Source: Lolium rigidum (Eukaryota; Streptophyta; Magnoliopsida; Poales; Poaceae). Taken from it: a DNA stretch of 64,000 nt. Made by a program: the position numbers and the translations under genes. The notes below the pieces were generated by a model that was given only the letters and a program-made list of their open reading frames with translations, made no database searches and had not been told where the DNA came from. The stretch is taken from positions 397,216,249-397,280,248 of the forward strand of contig NC_061510.1 of NCBI RefSeq assembly GCF_022539505.1, in the 5' to 3' direction. Shown one piece after another: positions 1 through 12,836 of the stretch (position 1 is the first letter of the stretch; each line of letters starts with the position of its first letter).

Positions 1-1046
1 TTGAAGAGAGACAAGCCAAAGAACGAGTGAGGGGTTATGGAGGCTTCACCAAATACTGTTCCCGTCTGAGAATACATAACCGATTGCGTTAGCTTAGTTA
101 TCCGCAACGACCCACTCCGGCAAGAATTGTCAAGCAAGCTATGTAAACAAAGAAAACCGTCTGCAATAGTGGCAGTTTCGCATAATTTTTTGAGTCTGCT
201 TGGATTCAAAACCTTCTGCTATTAACCCTCAAGCAATCGTTTTAAATAACCGTCTTTGTTGCTCTCACTAGGAAAGCCACATCTCTATCTGTTGCAGTGG
301 ACACATTGTAAGTGGTTGAGAAATCAAGTGGAGAAGGAGATGGAGTCGATGTCGCCCCAACTTCATGGGTCACACAAACAATTATGCAATATCAATGCAT
401 GGCACCGAGCAATCTTGTCGATGAGGTGCGATTAGGGATCTCGGGGTGGTTAGTCATTGAGAAAGATGCGGCTCATCCAGAAGCAGTGTTGAACATTTGA
501 TGGTGACTACGCTCCTGAAATTCTTAACATTTCATTAAAATGGAGAGGACAATGGGCGGCAAGAGAACACGATGTCATCACATTAATTCCAACAACAATA
601 GTTCATAGGAGGTCAAAACTTGACATGACTTAACTTTAAAAGTTGAAATATTTTTTTGCCTTTCATTGTCAAAAAATTATAGCTAGCTAAGTACGTAAAA
701 TATAGTCAAATATGTCGTAGTCTTATTTTTTTCTGCAATTAGGGTCGTCACATGTGACATGACAAAAAAGAAAAAGCCCTCACATGTGACATCTGTGGCG
801 TCCATTCTAGATGTGTTGACCCAATTTTATCCAGCTATGCACCAATTTGTACAAGTTTATCGCTGGGAGAGAAGATTAGCCCGTAGTAGAAACACAAACG
901 ACTGAGACTGGGTCCAGTCCAACGAGGCAGGCAGCTAATCGCTTAACTCTGAAGAAACCCGAAGAAAGCTGAACAGAACGGGGGTCTCCACGCGCTGCAG
1001 TCCAACATTCCGAGGACCGTTTCGAAAAAATCCCACCAACCAAAAT
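1..1046. other. 5' flank of the SNARE gene, no gene recognised
   Basis: I see no recognisable coding region. Short ORFs in this stretch (for example 312-500) lack any family signature. The last ~150 bases become CT-rich and lead into the GC-rich 5' leader of the SNARE gene, so the promoter should lie here. I could not pick out a convincing TATA box or transcription start. Confidence 0.5.
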
Positions 1047-1292
1047 TTGATTTCCCTTTTCTTTTACCACCCCCACCAGCCTCCATTGCCCCTCCTTCCA
1101 CTCCACCGAGGCGAAACCGACCTTTCCCCCTTCCCCTCCCTCCCCACCCAGCCTCGCCGAGATCTACCCACCCTAGGGCGCCGCGCCCCGACCACCGGCG
1201 GCGAGGACCGCACCAGCAGCAGCGGCGAGCTCGGGCTCCGCGAGGCAGGGCTGACGCGACGAGAGGCGCGGCAAGGAAGGGAGGAAGCAGCC

Positions 1293-4200
1293 ATGGGGCA
1301 GCAGTCGCTGATCTACGCGTTCGTGGCCCGCGGCACCGTCGTCCTCGCCGAATACACCGAGTTCACCGGCAACTTCACCACCATCGCCTCCCAGTGCCTC
1401 GTCAAGCTCCCCGCCAGCAACAACAAGTTCACCTACAACTGCGACGGCCACACCTTCAACTACCTCGTCGAGGACGGATTCAGTGAGTCCCGCCCCCCTT
1501 CCGCCCGCTCCTTGCTTTCGCCCGCTCCGCTCGATTCGATCTGATGCGTGTGGATCTGGTACGGTGCGCGCTCGATTTGTGCTGCCTCCGCGTAGATCTC
1601 GCGGATTTGACGAATGTGCGGTTAGGCCGTTTCGAGCTGTTGACTAGTGCCTTCGATAGACTTGCTGCTATCCTACGTTTTGTGCCGGTAGTTGCTCTTC
1701 TACTTGTATTCTACACTTATTGTGTTCCGGACTCATTCATGCTGGTTATTGATCAATTCGAGTTCTGGAGGTAGTCAATGTTGTGTGCTAAATGGTCGCC
1801 CGTATTATCCCACGGGACCGAAGGTGCAAGAGTTGCAATAGCCGACAGCAGCAGTAAAAGCATGTTAGTGCATACTGCTGCTTCTAGCTAGTCATGCTAT
1901 TTATAGCAGAATGATGATAGACCACCAGTTTGCTACGCATGTGCGTGCCAGCACATATTTATGCATGTCATAGTTTGATGTTTCAGAGCTAGTAATGCCC
2001 CCGTACTAAATTTAAAAATTGACAGAGATGAATAAGCGCTTCTGTGCTTTCTGATGATTGTGCTTGCAGTTAATTTGTTACTTTCATACTGCTATATATA
2101 TCTATTTATAGCAGAAGGCTAGATGATTTATTGCTGACTTGCTAGACATGTGCATCAATGCAAACACATACTTATGCATTTTGTACATTGATGTTTCCAA
2201 AAATGCAATGTCCCTTGATCTATTATTACAATGCAACATAGTTGTCCAACGTTTTTGTGTTTTCTAATGGTTGTGGTTGCTCTTGATCTATATGGAAAGA
2301 AAGTAGCTACACATATAGGAAATTGGTTAAGAAGATGTTTTCACCACCGATGAATTTAATTGATCAATTAAGTAATTTGTAGATTAGAAATTTCGAACTT
2401 CTCTCGTCGCACCACAGTGGCGCATCCAAGGCGGTATATAGGCATTTTGTGAATAATATTTCTACAACAGCAAAAGAATCTGAACATTGATCTCCAAGCG
2501 CCCTAAGAACTGATAATTATTCCGCAGACAGTATGTATGCAAAATCGTATCGATGCTCTTCTTTGTTGAACTGTAGATATGATTTATTTGAGAATTAATT
2601 GTAGCCTTTGGCACTTCACAGCAACAGTGGTGTTTGCCTATCTTGTATATGCCCAGTCGTAGCTTTAAAAATAGCCTGAGTGTTGGATTAATGTTGAAAT
2701 TAGACTCCCCTCTTCGATTGGACTACAACTCAGATGTATTGGCGAGTCAAGCGTAGCCTTTGGCACTTTGCATAAACACTGGTCTTTGCTTCTGTTGCGT
2801 ATGCCTCCTTGTAGCCTTTGGCACTTTGCAGCAAAACTGGTCTTCCTTCTGTTACATATGCCCAGTTGAGCTTTAAAAATAGCATGAGCTTTGGATCAAT
2901 GTTGAAATTATAATGCTTCCCTCAGTTCATATTTAGTTGTCTCTGACTCCCACTCATCAGTGTCCAACCGGAACATTTTAATGAACTCAAGCACAAGTTC
3001 GAAGTGTAGAATATCAGTAGAATATGTCTCATTACTGATCTAGCTGGACCATTCATATGTTATATGATTGATCATGTTAAAAGTTTATAATTGGCCAAAC
3101 CTTCATTTGTTGAAGTCAAAAGTGACAACTAACTGTGAATGGGCGTAATAGAAGAGAGGATGATGTAGAGGAATTTAACATTACCGTTTAATTTTTTTTG
3201 TAGTGCTGTGTTTTTAGTTCTAGTGCTACCTTGTGGACTTATAATGCACCATTCCTTCAAACTCTCCCATTTTAAACACACATGGTTTATTGCAGTGGCT
3301 ATAGCGCTTGAAAAAATTGATCAGGAACTGGTGTCCAAATATATTTAAGCAACTGATTTATTGCATACATTGCATTTCTCTAGAACGAAGAGTGTTTGGC
3401 TAAATAATAACTCCAGAAGATTGCATGACATTTGTTGGCATTTCTAACTTCTAATTCAAAATCCTAAAATGCTGACATTGTATTTTCTTCTGCAGCATAC
3501 TGTGTAGTTGCTGTTGAATCAGTAGGGCAACAGATGCCCATTGCTTTCTTGGTTAGGATAAAGGACGATTTCAGCAAAAGATATGGTGGTGGGAAAGCAG
3601 CTACTGCTGCAGCAAGCAGCCTCAACAGAGAGTTTGGGTACGTCTTGTTGCCAGTCTGGGGCATGTTAAGATATATAGCCTTTTATTCTTGCTAATTGTG
3701 TGAATATTTACTGCCTGTAGATCCAAACTTAAAGAACACATGCAGTACTGTGTAGACCACCCTGAAGAGATAAACAAGCTTGCTAAAGTGCAAGCACAAG
3801 TTTCAGAAGTCAAAAACGTTATGATGGAAAATATTGAGAAGGTACATCTTTATTCATTGTGGACCTATGTGAAGTTTATGATCTGAAATTGAAGGTAGTT
3901 TTGGGGGGAATGCTTCTGATCCTTACTCTACTTTTGAATTACAGGTTCTTGATCGCGGAGAGAAGATTGAGCTGCTTGTTGACAAGACAGAGAATCTCCG
4001 CTCACAGGTATTGACAGTTTGCTCATTCTTTTCTACCATCTTGTACTGGGTAGTGTACTTCAATTAGGTTTGTTTTCAAGCTTCTATTATATAATAGCAA
4101 GAGTAATCGGGTTTCATTCCTAGCTGTTATTATATATATTAGCAAGATAATTAGGTTTGGTTTCAAGCTGTTACTATATTATAGCAAGAGTACAATAAGG

Positions 4201-5148
4201 TCACAATTGAAGCAGTTATGCTGGGATCCAGCTTTATACTAAAATGCAGGTAAGCCAAGTGGTCAAGTCAACTACTGGTACACGTCATAGATACTGGATT
4301 AGCCTCTCTTGATATGTTCAAACTACTCGAGTGTCTATCATGATATTAGATTGTTAGTGTTGGTTGTATTTGATGAAATCAGTTTGGCTGTTTGTACCTA
4401 AGTGGCTAATACTCATTATGGATGACTACAAACCTTCCTCGGTTATCCTCACATTCTGTAGCTGTTAAGGACTTGTGGTGATTGAATATGCATTCTTCCT
4501 GTAATGGTTATGATGATTCAGTTGGCGAGGACTACATATTTGTTCGGGTTAATCGATAGGATTTGCCATAAGTTAACTGTCATTTTCCATCTAGAGGAGT
4601 TTCAAGTCTTTTTCTACTATTGCTCTAATGGTGATGCACAGTTATATCTCAAAATTGATGTCTTGTTGTGACAAGGCATGGAAACTAGTATTCTTAAGAT
4701 TGGGTATCAGAATTCTGTAGTAGTGCCTTGACGCTTTTGTTCGATTTAGAAGTTGATGTCCTCAATCTAAATACACTTTGGGCCATCTTATCACCGTGGC
4801 CTGATCCTGACGAGCAGAAAGCAGAGTTTAATGTTCAGTTTTGGGCATTGCAAAAGGAAAACATGATATTGATACTCAAGTTTTTTAAACTGTAAATTTC
4901 CATAAACATACAGATGTGTGTCTAGTTATGATTTAATTGAACATTTCTGAAACAAAAACTGCTATCTAAGATTTCTAACGGTGTGTACATAATTCCAGGC
5001 TCAAGATTTCAGGCAGCAAGGAACACAGGTAAGGAGAAAGATGTGGCTACAAAACATGAAGATCAAGCTGATTGTCCTTGGCATAATCATCGCCCTCATC
5101 CTTATCATCATCCTGTCGGTGTGCCATGGATTCAAGTGCAACAAGTAA
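1293..5148 (+). CDS. VAMP72: VAMP721/722-like R-SNARE (longin type), five exons
   Basis: Vesicle-associated membrane protein of the plant VAMP72 group, the R-SNARE that pairs with plasma-membrane Qa/Qbc SNAREs in secretion and cell-plate fusion (known for the family). Exons by GT/AG sites and frame: 1293-1482, 3496-3637, 3721-3841, 3945-4007, 4999-5148, giving 221 residues, the usual family length. The start [14 protein letters not shown] is the canonical longin start. Residues 1-110 form the longin domain, about 124-185 the SNARE motif with the zero-layer arginine at R155 ([11 protein letters not shown]), and 195-215 a hydrophobic tail anchor followed by CHGFKCNK. All splice junctions restore the expected family sequence with no breaks, so this looks functional. 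The first intron is about 2 kb. Which VAMP72 member it is cannot be settled by eye. Confidence 0.95.
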
Positions 5149-6799
5149 GGGCGACGAGATCGTCCGTCCAACTCATTCAACTGTCACTATATTACTCTGC
5201 TGCTGCTGCTGCTTCGAGCAAAAACCATATGGTGTTTTGTTCTTTCTTCTCTTAGTGTGCTCTGGCCCGGTTCATGGCGCCTGGGTGGTGTTTTACGTTG
5301 TCGTGGTGGTGGGGTGGGTGCTTTCTTAATGCTGGATGGTGGGCTGGGTCAGCGGGTCGTGTATTTTTGGATGCTATGTATGTATAGCTTGGATCTTGAC
5401 GACACCTTTGTTCTATTATATGAGTAGATTTACTTGATTGGCGTCAGAATACTGTGCTTTTCTTTGCGTTTGGTTCTCTTCATGGGACTTATTGTTTGTG
5501 CATGATCACTGGAAGCCTGGGTTTCATGAGTTGCTCATCTGGTGTATGATTTTCAGTGGTTAAGTAGCCAGGCTTTGTGTATTTTGCATACAAATGATAA
5601 TTAGCATGTTTTTTTAGGTAGCTTTGGTTTACCAGTCAAGCTAATACTGCTATGCGAGGACCAATTGTTTGCTTTGCTACAAGTCAGCTGGCGGCATTTA
5701 GGTCTTCGTGGCTCTAGATGCAAAGCTCACCCTGGTCGTACGATATGTGGACCAATTCTATATTATTCGAGGAAGCGACACATGCGGCAATACCATTTCA
5801 ATTCCAGCTGAAAGTTCCAGTTGCCTCCAGTAGGAATACGCGTTGAGTTGCTGCTGTTACGCACGCATGGACGTATGCACAGGAGAATGTATCCTATGAA
5901 ACAAAGGAATCTATGCACCAATGTACCAATGGCTTATAGGTCTTTGGATGGAAAAGGAACGGATCGGATCTAACTTGAATGTGGGTTGCTGGTAAATTTG
6001 CCAAACGATCCTGATTTTATCGTTGAGTTGGGCAACAAGTCATCTTCAGACCCATCGTCTTTCTCACTTGCCCTCTACAGTACGTCCGCCATGCCACAGA
6101 TCTGAGTGATCTGTCTTCGTCACATCTGAAGTTTTTCTATTAAGACAAGATGGGAAATAGGAAGAATTCGATTGCTGCAGCCACCCTCCTGCGTAGTTCC
6201 TCTTCCATGTATTTCTCTACTTTCAAAGAAAAGTTAGGTCTTTTTGGTTGGGTGTGGGCTAGAGCCTGGCAAAGCAGATGGTGCACACTTTTGGTTTGGA
6301 GCTGCCGCCGTTGCGCCTATGGTTTGGCGATGCCGCAACACATCGCAACCTATATATATCTTAATTGGTACTTTTCTGTATTCAGTTCGGGACTCTGCCG
6401 AAGCTCCTTCAAAACTTGATTAAACTTCTTCAGTAATTATCAAATTTGTTTCATGAATCTTCAGTTCCTGGTTCCGCACAGTTTTCACTAAGAGCACATG
6501 CATGGTACTTTCAATTTGTTTTTTGCTCGGCACACCATGAACCTAGATCCGAACGCAAGGGAACTGAGAAAGAACAGTACATCGGTACAGGAGACAGCAA
6601 GGAGATAGAGTGGCGATGGGGATTTCTGATGTACTGTTTGCGGAATTCAGCATCACTACGAGGTTCCTTTAGTAAATGTACGAGCAGTCCAGCTGTGCGC
6701 TAGATCCTATCCCTCTCTTCTCCATCCAAAGGCCCATAAGGCACTGGTACATCTGGTTCACCAATTGCTTCGTTTCACAGGATACGCTCTCGTATGCAC
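5149..6799. other. 3' region of the SNARE gene and intergenic DNA
   Basis: The first few hundred bases after the stop at 5148 are T-rich and GT-rich and probably hold the 3' UTR. No AATAAA-type signal could be assigned firmly. The remainder contains only short ORFs (such as 6150-6419 and 6446-6703) with no recognisable family, and no repeat that I can bound. Confidence 0.5.
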
Positions 6800-7474
6800 A
6801 GAGAGCGGAGACTTGAATCAGAGCATTCCTCTCCATGGCTCAATGGTAGGAAATCAAAGGACCGCTCCCCTCATCTTTGAGGCATCATCTAGAAAGAAAT
6901 GGAGGCCACCAAAACCATGCTTGGGTTGCCAACATTAAAATGGACGCCAACCTAACCATCACGCACATCCAGGAATACATCAACCTATGCACATCACTGC
7001 TTGCCTCGGTGAGCCTGCTTCGCGGAACAACCAGAAAGTGGAGACTTGAATAGAACATTCCTCTCCATGGCTCGAAATCAAAGGACGCTCCACTCATCTT
7101 CGAGGTATCAACTACTACCTCCCTCCGTTCCAAGGAATAAGGCGCCCTCGTTTTATGAGCTTTTTGTTTGACCAAGAATTACTTCAAATAGATAAAAATT
7201 ATTTGTATGAAATTAGTATCATTAAACAGTTCTCTTCAATACGAATTCAACGATACTAATTCCATATAATATAATCAAGATTTTATTGCTCAATTTTTAT
7301 GGTTAAAGTTCGTCTTGGAATACGCGTGCGCCTTATTTCTTGAAACGGAGGTAGTAGAAAGAAATGAGGTGTAATGGAGGCCACCCAAACCATGCTTGGG
7401 TTGCCAATTTAAAATAGACGCCAATCTAACCATCACGCACATCCAGGAATACATCAACCTACGGATGGAGACTT
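6800..7474. repeat. Direct duplication of a ~190-bp segment, second copy split by a MITE
   Basis: Copy 1 runs about 6800-6990 and copy 2 about 7032-7474. Both carry the blocks 'ggagacttgaat', 'cattcctctccatggctc', 'atgcttgggttgcca' and 'aggaatacatcaacct' in the same order. Copy 2 is interrupted by a Stowaway element at 7115-7354. Copy 1 shows the uninterrupted target around 6890-6891. Confidence 0.8.
7115..7354. mobile_element. Stowaway MITE (Tc1/mariner-type)
   Basis: A 240-bp element with ends CTACCTCCCTCCGTTCC and, at the other side, GAAACGGAGGTAG, flanked by TA (7113-7114 and 7355-7356). These are the Stowaway terminal repeat and target duplication. It sits inside the second copy of a local direct duplication; the first copy preserves the empty TA site. 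Non-coding. Confidence 0.9.
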
Positions 7475-7559
7475 CAAATATGCAACTACACAAGAACGAG
7501 GAGGACTCTATATATCGTGTGGCACCTCACGGAGTCACGGAGAACAAAGCTCAATTTTT

Positions 7560-8537
7560 CGGCTTACTAGCATGAACAAGGCAGTTTATATGGTTTGGGC
7601 CCCTCCTAAAATGATGTTCGTTTCTGGTTGGTAGTTCAAAATGGATCATGGACGGCAGACGGTCTTGCAAAGAGAGGTTGGCCTTTTTCTTAAAAAAAAA
7701 GAGAGGTTGGCCTAATTGTGGGTTTTGCCCCCCTATGTAAGCAATTGCAAGTCGCAACACACCTATCCTTCCAATGTCGCTTCTCAAAAAGGGTTTGGGC
7801 GATGCGTAAAGATTGGCTAGGCCTTCATTTTTCATTGACGAAATTTGGAAAAAAATTCAAAAATTTCGATCAGATTTAAAATGTGGAGATTGATTATAAT
7901 TAGCCAAAAAATGTTGAGTTGACTGGAATCGAACTTAGGACCTAACATATCACTTCTTACAGACTCCTCGACGGCTCGACCGCAGTAGTACCTAATTGAT
8001 TACAGATAACTGATTTTGATTCTCTTAGAAGCGTTCTCTTTCGGATTTTTCAAATTTGACTGAAATTTACTAGATTGTGATTTCTCAAAATCCATCAATA
8101 TCCATCATTTTCGTGAATTTCGTTCGAAGTTTCGACGATTTTTTCGTTGGTTTGGGCGATGGTTAAAGATTGTCCAGGGCTTCATTTCATTGACACTTTG
8201 ACTTGGACGGATGAGCTAAAGATCCAAGAGTGGTGGACTTCCATGTCTTGCAACACTACCCCTAGCCAAAAGCAATGGATTCTCTCACCATGCGATTAGA
8301 TTGAGCGATTTTGAATGAACGAAACGTGATGGTTTTATGCAACAAGGCCGCCCTGCTACTGATACTTGTTGCCTCCATCAAGAGTGAGGCGAAGCATTTA
8401 AAGTTTGTAATATCAGGAAAATAATCCCTTAGCTGAACTTGTTTGTCTTTGTTTTTCATTTCCGCTCTATGAGGCTTGTCAAACTCCATTTCTTATTTAA
8501 TGGAAAGAGGCAACTTTTTGCGTCCGTTAAAAAAAAA
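7560..8537 (+). mobile_element. Decayed 5'-truncated LINE 3' end (ORF2 C-terminus and A tail)
   Basis: On the + strand, broken frames read like the last part of a plant L1 ORF2: a zf-RVT-type segment near 7585-7800 (FAW/WTADRLAKRG-like words followed by Cys-rich GFCPLC) and a final stretch near 8310-8435 (NERNVMVLCNKAALLL...SIKSEAKHLK). The 3' end 'aatggaaagaggcaa...gcgtccgtt' followed by eight or nine A at 8529-8537 is the usual grass LINE tail. Frameshifts, stops and an internal insertion (about 7836-8152) show it is long dead. The 5' edge is uncertain. Confidence 0.7.
7836..8152. repeat. Insertion or duplication inside the LINE remnant, with tRNA-like B box
   Basis: About 40 bases of LINE sequence ('gggcgatg..taaagattg...cttcatttt') occur on both sides, at 7798-7838 and 8155-8196, so this ~320-bp stretch interrupts the ORF2 remnant. 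On the minus strand, positions 7934-7925 read GTTCGATTCC, a good tRNA B-box, with a possible A-box-like stretch near 7985-7968. A tRNA-derived SINE is possible, but the flanking repeat is longer than a normal SINE target duplication. Confidence 0.35.
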
Positions 8538-8745
8538 TCGGAGTATATTGATTAACATTTACTGAACTGCATATATCTATCAGGAGGACACTGGTGCGCA
8601 CCGCACCGCTCATCGTCCATAGCTCGGCGAGCCTGTTCATGGGACAGCCAGAGCGAGCACAGAAGCTGGAATCAAAGCGTTCATTGGCCGCATCTGATGG
8701 CAATCTCCGTGCCTCAGTTCCTAGCAGGCTTGCTGTTGCAGTTAT
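8538..8745. other. Host DNA left of the copia insertion
   Basis: Short flank between the LINE tail and the copia element. An open frame beginning at 8594 runs up to the insertion point and would have continued for about 20 codons in the right flank after 13907. No family is recognised in it. Confidence 0.4.
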
Positions 8746-9151
8746 TGACAGCCCCGCTCGCTCACACCTCACGATAATGGAGATCGAATTTCAGAGAGAT
8801 TGCAATAGACACGAGATGTTTTGGTGCTGTGTGCTACGTACAGCTTTTCTCTTCTTCTTTCTGTATTTATTCAGAGTTTACAACTAACACAACCGAAAAA
8901 CTAGGAAGCGATCAGGCACACGACGCTGCCATCCCAACGTCACCTCCACGCCTCCCTTCTTCGACGCGATGATCCTTGATTCGTGCCATCCCACGAAAGA
9001 CCAGGGCGTCAAGCCTAAACAGCTAGAAAACGAATCCTAGGCTGAGACGCAGCTCAGTTTATTTGACTGAAAAACTAAACCAAACTGTCTATACTGACAG
9101 TGGCATCTACAAACTCTGAAACTATTCGACAGTTGCAGCTGTTAACTAACA
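8746..9151 (-). repeat. 3' LTR of the copia element
   Basis: A 406-bp LTR at the left side of the window (3' end in element orientation), TG...CA, read as identical base for base to 13496-13901. The adjoining host bases GTTAT are repeated beyond the other LTR. Confidence 0.97.
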
Positions 9152-9162
9152 ATCTCCCCCTT
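9152..9162 (-). promoter_or_regulatory. Copia polypurine tract
   Basis: Minus strand AAGGGGGAGAT directly abuts the 3' LTR. This is the expected place and composition for the plus-strand priming site, two bases downstream of the pol stop codon. Confidence 0.9.
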
Positions 9163-9164
9163 AA

Positions 9165-12100
9165 TCAGCTGCCAACGTTGATCATTCCCAGCTTGGCTCG
9201 AATCTCCTGAAACTTGGGCTTGGGCAAAGCCTTGGTCAGTACATCAGCTAGCTGTTCACTGGTATGAATATACTCGACGACGACCAAACCATCCTGGACA
9301 TGCTTACGGATGAAGTGATATCTTGTGTCGATGTGCTTGGTCCTGTCGTGGTAGACAGGATTCCTGCAGAGCTGAATTGCGGATTGGTTGTCGACGTAGA
9401 GCTGAACCTTCTCCTTCTCATCTCCAAGCAAATCGCCGATCATGCGCCGGAGCCAGATGCCCTGGCATGCCGCAGTGCTGGCGGCGATGTATTCCGCCTC
9501 ACATGAGGAGAGAGCAACCACTTTCTGTTTCTGGCTCTGCCAGCTGATCACGCCCCCCCCAAACAGGAAAACCATGCCGGTGGTGCTTCTCCTGTCGTCG
9601 ACGTCTCCGGCGAAATCTGCGTCGCTGAAACCGACCAGCTGAGGCCTCGTCATGCTGCGTCCGTATCTGCACCCGAGGTGCAGAGTACCCGCGATGTACC
9701 TGATCAGGTGCTTCACCGCCGCCCAATGCTCCGTCGTCGGAGCTTCCATGAATCTGCTCACGAAGCCGACGGCGAACGAGATGTCTGGCCGCGTGTGCAC
9801 CAGGTAGCGCAAACTCCCCACTATGCTCCGGTAGAGGGTGACGTCGACGGGTGGATTGGAGCTCCCCTTGCTCATCTTTAGACGGGGCTCCATCGGGATG
9901 TGCACAGGATTGCATCCCGACAGCCCAGCCTTCTCAACCAGCCTTGCTGCGTACGCAGATTGCCCGAGAACGATGCCGTCGCCGCTCTGCTTGACCTCGA
10001 TGCCAAGATAGAAGGACAACAGCCCCAAGTCGCTCATGGCGAACATGGACTGCATCTGCTTCTTGAACCGTTCGATGGCCTGCGTGCTCGTGCCCGTGAC
10101 GATCAGATCGTCGACGTACACGCCAAGCAACAACCGCTCATCGCCGTCGCAGCGCATGTACACTGCGTGTTCCGATGGGCTGCGCTGAAACCCAAACCTC
10201 AACAGTGTGTCGTCGAGCTTGGCGTTCCACGCCCGAGGTGCTTGTCGCAGTCCGTACAGCGCTTTCGACAGGCGCAGTACCTTCTCTTCCTCGCCGGCTC
10301 GCTCGAAGCCGGGTGGCTGCGTGACGAAGACCTCCTCCTCAAGTTCACCGTTCAGGAACGCCGATTTGACGTCGAGGTGATGCACACTCCACCCACAGTG
10401 GGCGGCTATGGCGAGAAGTAGGCGGACGGAGTCGAGGCGTGCCACCGGCGCAAACACCTCGTCGAAATCCACCCCGGCTCGCTGCACATAGCCCTTTGCA
10501 ACGAGCCTGGCCTTGTGCTTGACCACCTCGCCGGCGGCGTTCTTCTTGAGCTTGAACACCCACTTGAGACCGATCGGTCGTTTGCCGGTGGGCAGCTTGA
10601 CGAGCTCCCACGTCTTGTTTTCCTCGATGGACGCCATCTCCTCCATCATCGCGGCGCGCCATGCAGCATGAGGTTCTGCCTCCTGGAACGTGTTCGGCTC
10701 ACCATCAGAGGCAAGAAGCAGCTGCTCATCGTCGAGGAGCTGCTCACCGTCGAGGTCGTCAATGACACTCTCCAGCGTGCGATACCGGCGAGGCGCTTCC
10801 TCCCCAACCAGCTCGGCGTCCGGCGTGGCCCCTGCTGGCGGCAACACGTATCCTGCAGCCACTCCCTTTCCTTTGTGTGACTCTGGAGCAGGGGTGGCCT
10901 CCGGTCCGAACGGTGTGGCCGCAGGTGCAGAAGGTGAGGGCGGTGATGCATCCACGCTCGATGTTGCCGCGGATGGTGTGTCCATGCCTCTCTCCTTGTG
11001 CGGCGGGGGCACTCTGACGACACCCACCGGTGAGTCGCTGTCGATGACGAAGGAGCCAAACTCCTTTGGAGGATCGTCCCAGCTCCAGCACGCCAATTCG
11101 TCGAAGGCGGCGTCACGGGTGATGTGGACGCGCTTGCCGACGGGGTCATACACCCGCCATGCCTTGGAGCCTTGCTCGTAGCCGATGAACACCGTGCGAA
11201 GACTCCGGTCGTCCAGCTTTTTCAAGCCAGGCCGCGTGATCTTGATGTGCGCCACACACCCAAAGGTGCGGAAGTGGCCGACGGCGGGCTTGGTACCATG
11301 CCAGGCCTCATGCGGCGTCATGCCGCGAACCGCCTTTGTTGGCGAGCAGTTCAGGAGGTGGACTGCAGTTGTGACTGCCTCCCCCCAGAACTCGTTTGGC
11401 ATCCCCTTCGCCTTCAGCAGACAGCGCGCCGTGCCCACGACGGACTGGTTGCGCCGCTCGACGACGCCGTTTTGTTGAGGGGAGTACGGCGCCGTGAGAT
11501 GACGCCGGACGCCACGATCAGCGCAATACTCGCCGAACTCGGTGGAGGTGAACTCGCCGCCCCGATCGGTACGGAGGACGCGCAGCTTCACCCTTGTCTC
11601 CACCTCGACGCCGGCCTGCCACCGCTTGATTGCCGCCGGAGCCTCGTCCTTGCTGCGCAACAGAGCCAACCACATGTATCGGCTTTTGTCATCAACAAGA
11701 AGCAGGAAGTACCTTCTCCCACCATGCGTCGGCGGCGAGATCGGCCCACACAGATCGCCATGGACCAGGTCCAAGCGCTCCGTGGCCCTGTAGTTGGCCT
11801 CGGCTGGGAACGGCGAGCGGCGCTGTTTGCCGATCAGGCACCCGTCGCACAGCTGCTCGACGTGCTCGATCGCGGGAAGGCCACGTACCATGTTGCCGCT
11901 GGCCAGCCTGCGCAGTGCATCAAAGTTCAGGTGGCCGTAACGCCCGTGCCACCTCCAGGCATCCTCACCGGCCGTCGCAGCGAGACAGACCGGGCGTGCG
12001 ATCTGCAGCTCGGTGGTGTACAGGCGGTTGCCACTTCTAGGCACCTTGATGATCAGTGCGTCCTCCGCGTCACGGACCACCATTGAGCCATCCTTGACCA

Positions 12101-12836
12101 GCGTCGAGCACCCGACCTCGTCGAGCTGCCCGACGGAGATGATGGACGTGCGGAGGCGGGGGATGAAGTACACCCTGGTCAGCACACGGTGACGTCCTCC
12201 GTGCCCGGTGAAGACCACCGTCCCGCGCCCCCTGATCTCCACGACGGATCCGTCGCCGAAACGGACCGTGCCCGAGACGTGACGGTCGAGCTCGGAGAAG
12301 ACCGTGTCCATGCCGGTCATGTGGTTTGACGCGCCGGTGTCCAGGTGCCACTTGGGCTCCTTGGCGCCACCCATGACGCCGACGGAGGCCTTGGAGTCCT
12401 CTTCGTTGAGGTGCACGACCAGGTCGTCGTCCTCTGACGCGCCGTAATCGGCAGGCACCACCACCGCCATGAGGAGGGCAGGATCGGCGTCCTCCTCTGC
12501 CTCAACGACGTGTGCCTCGCCGTTGGCATCGTCTCGTTCCTTCTTGCGGCACTCCCGGGCCCAATGCCCGGCCTTGCCGCAGTAGCGACAATTCCCGTCG
12601 CGGCGTGGCCCGCCCTTGCCGTTGCCGCCGCGCGCGCCGTCCTTGCCGCGATCAGCGCGCCATTTGTTGTGCGGCTTCTTGCCGCCACTGGAGCCGCTGC
12701 CTGGTGACCCGCGCCCCGCACGGGCCCGCCACTCCTCTTCAGTAAGGAGCAGCTTGGCGCCTCCCTCGTCATCGGCGTCCTCCCTCTCCTCCGCCGCCTT
12801 GAAACGACCCACCAGTTCCTCGATGGTGGTCGTGTC
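9165..12836 (-). pseudogene. Copia gag C-terminus and pol polyprotein (open, but out of frame with gag)
   Basis: A long open frame (1245 residues if counted from 12902) with the copia order of domains: zinc knuckle CRYCGKAGHWAREC (~104-117); aspartic protease LDTGASNHM (~187); integrase with GAG-pre-integrase H/C motif (HGRYGH...CDGC) and catalytic D, D, E in HGDLCGP, RTDRGGEF and QQNGVVERRN; reverse transcriptase with KARLVAKGY, LDVKSAFLNGEL and YVDD; RNase H with GFSDADFAGD and SSCEAEYIA. It ends at a TGA at 9165-9167, just before the purine tract. All catalytic motifs are intact. The only break is at its start, where the frame shifts by one relative to gag, so the region upstream of 12836 in this frame is not a natural start. 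The domain order INT-RT identifies copia rather than gypsy. Confidence 0.92.
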
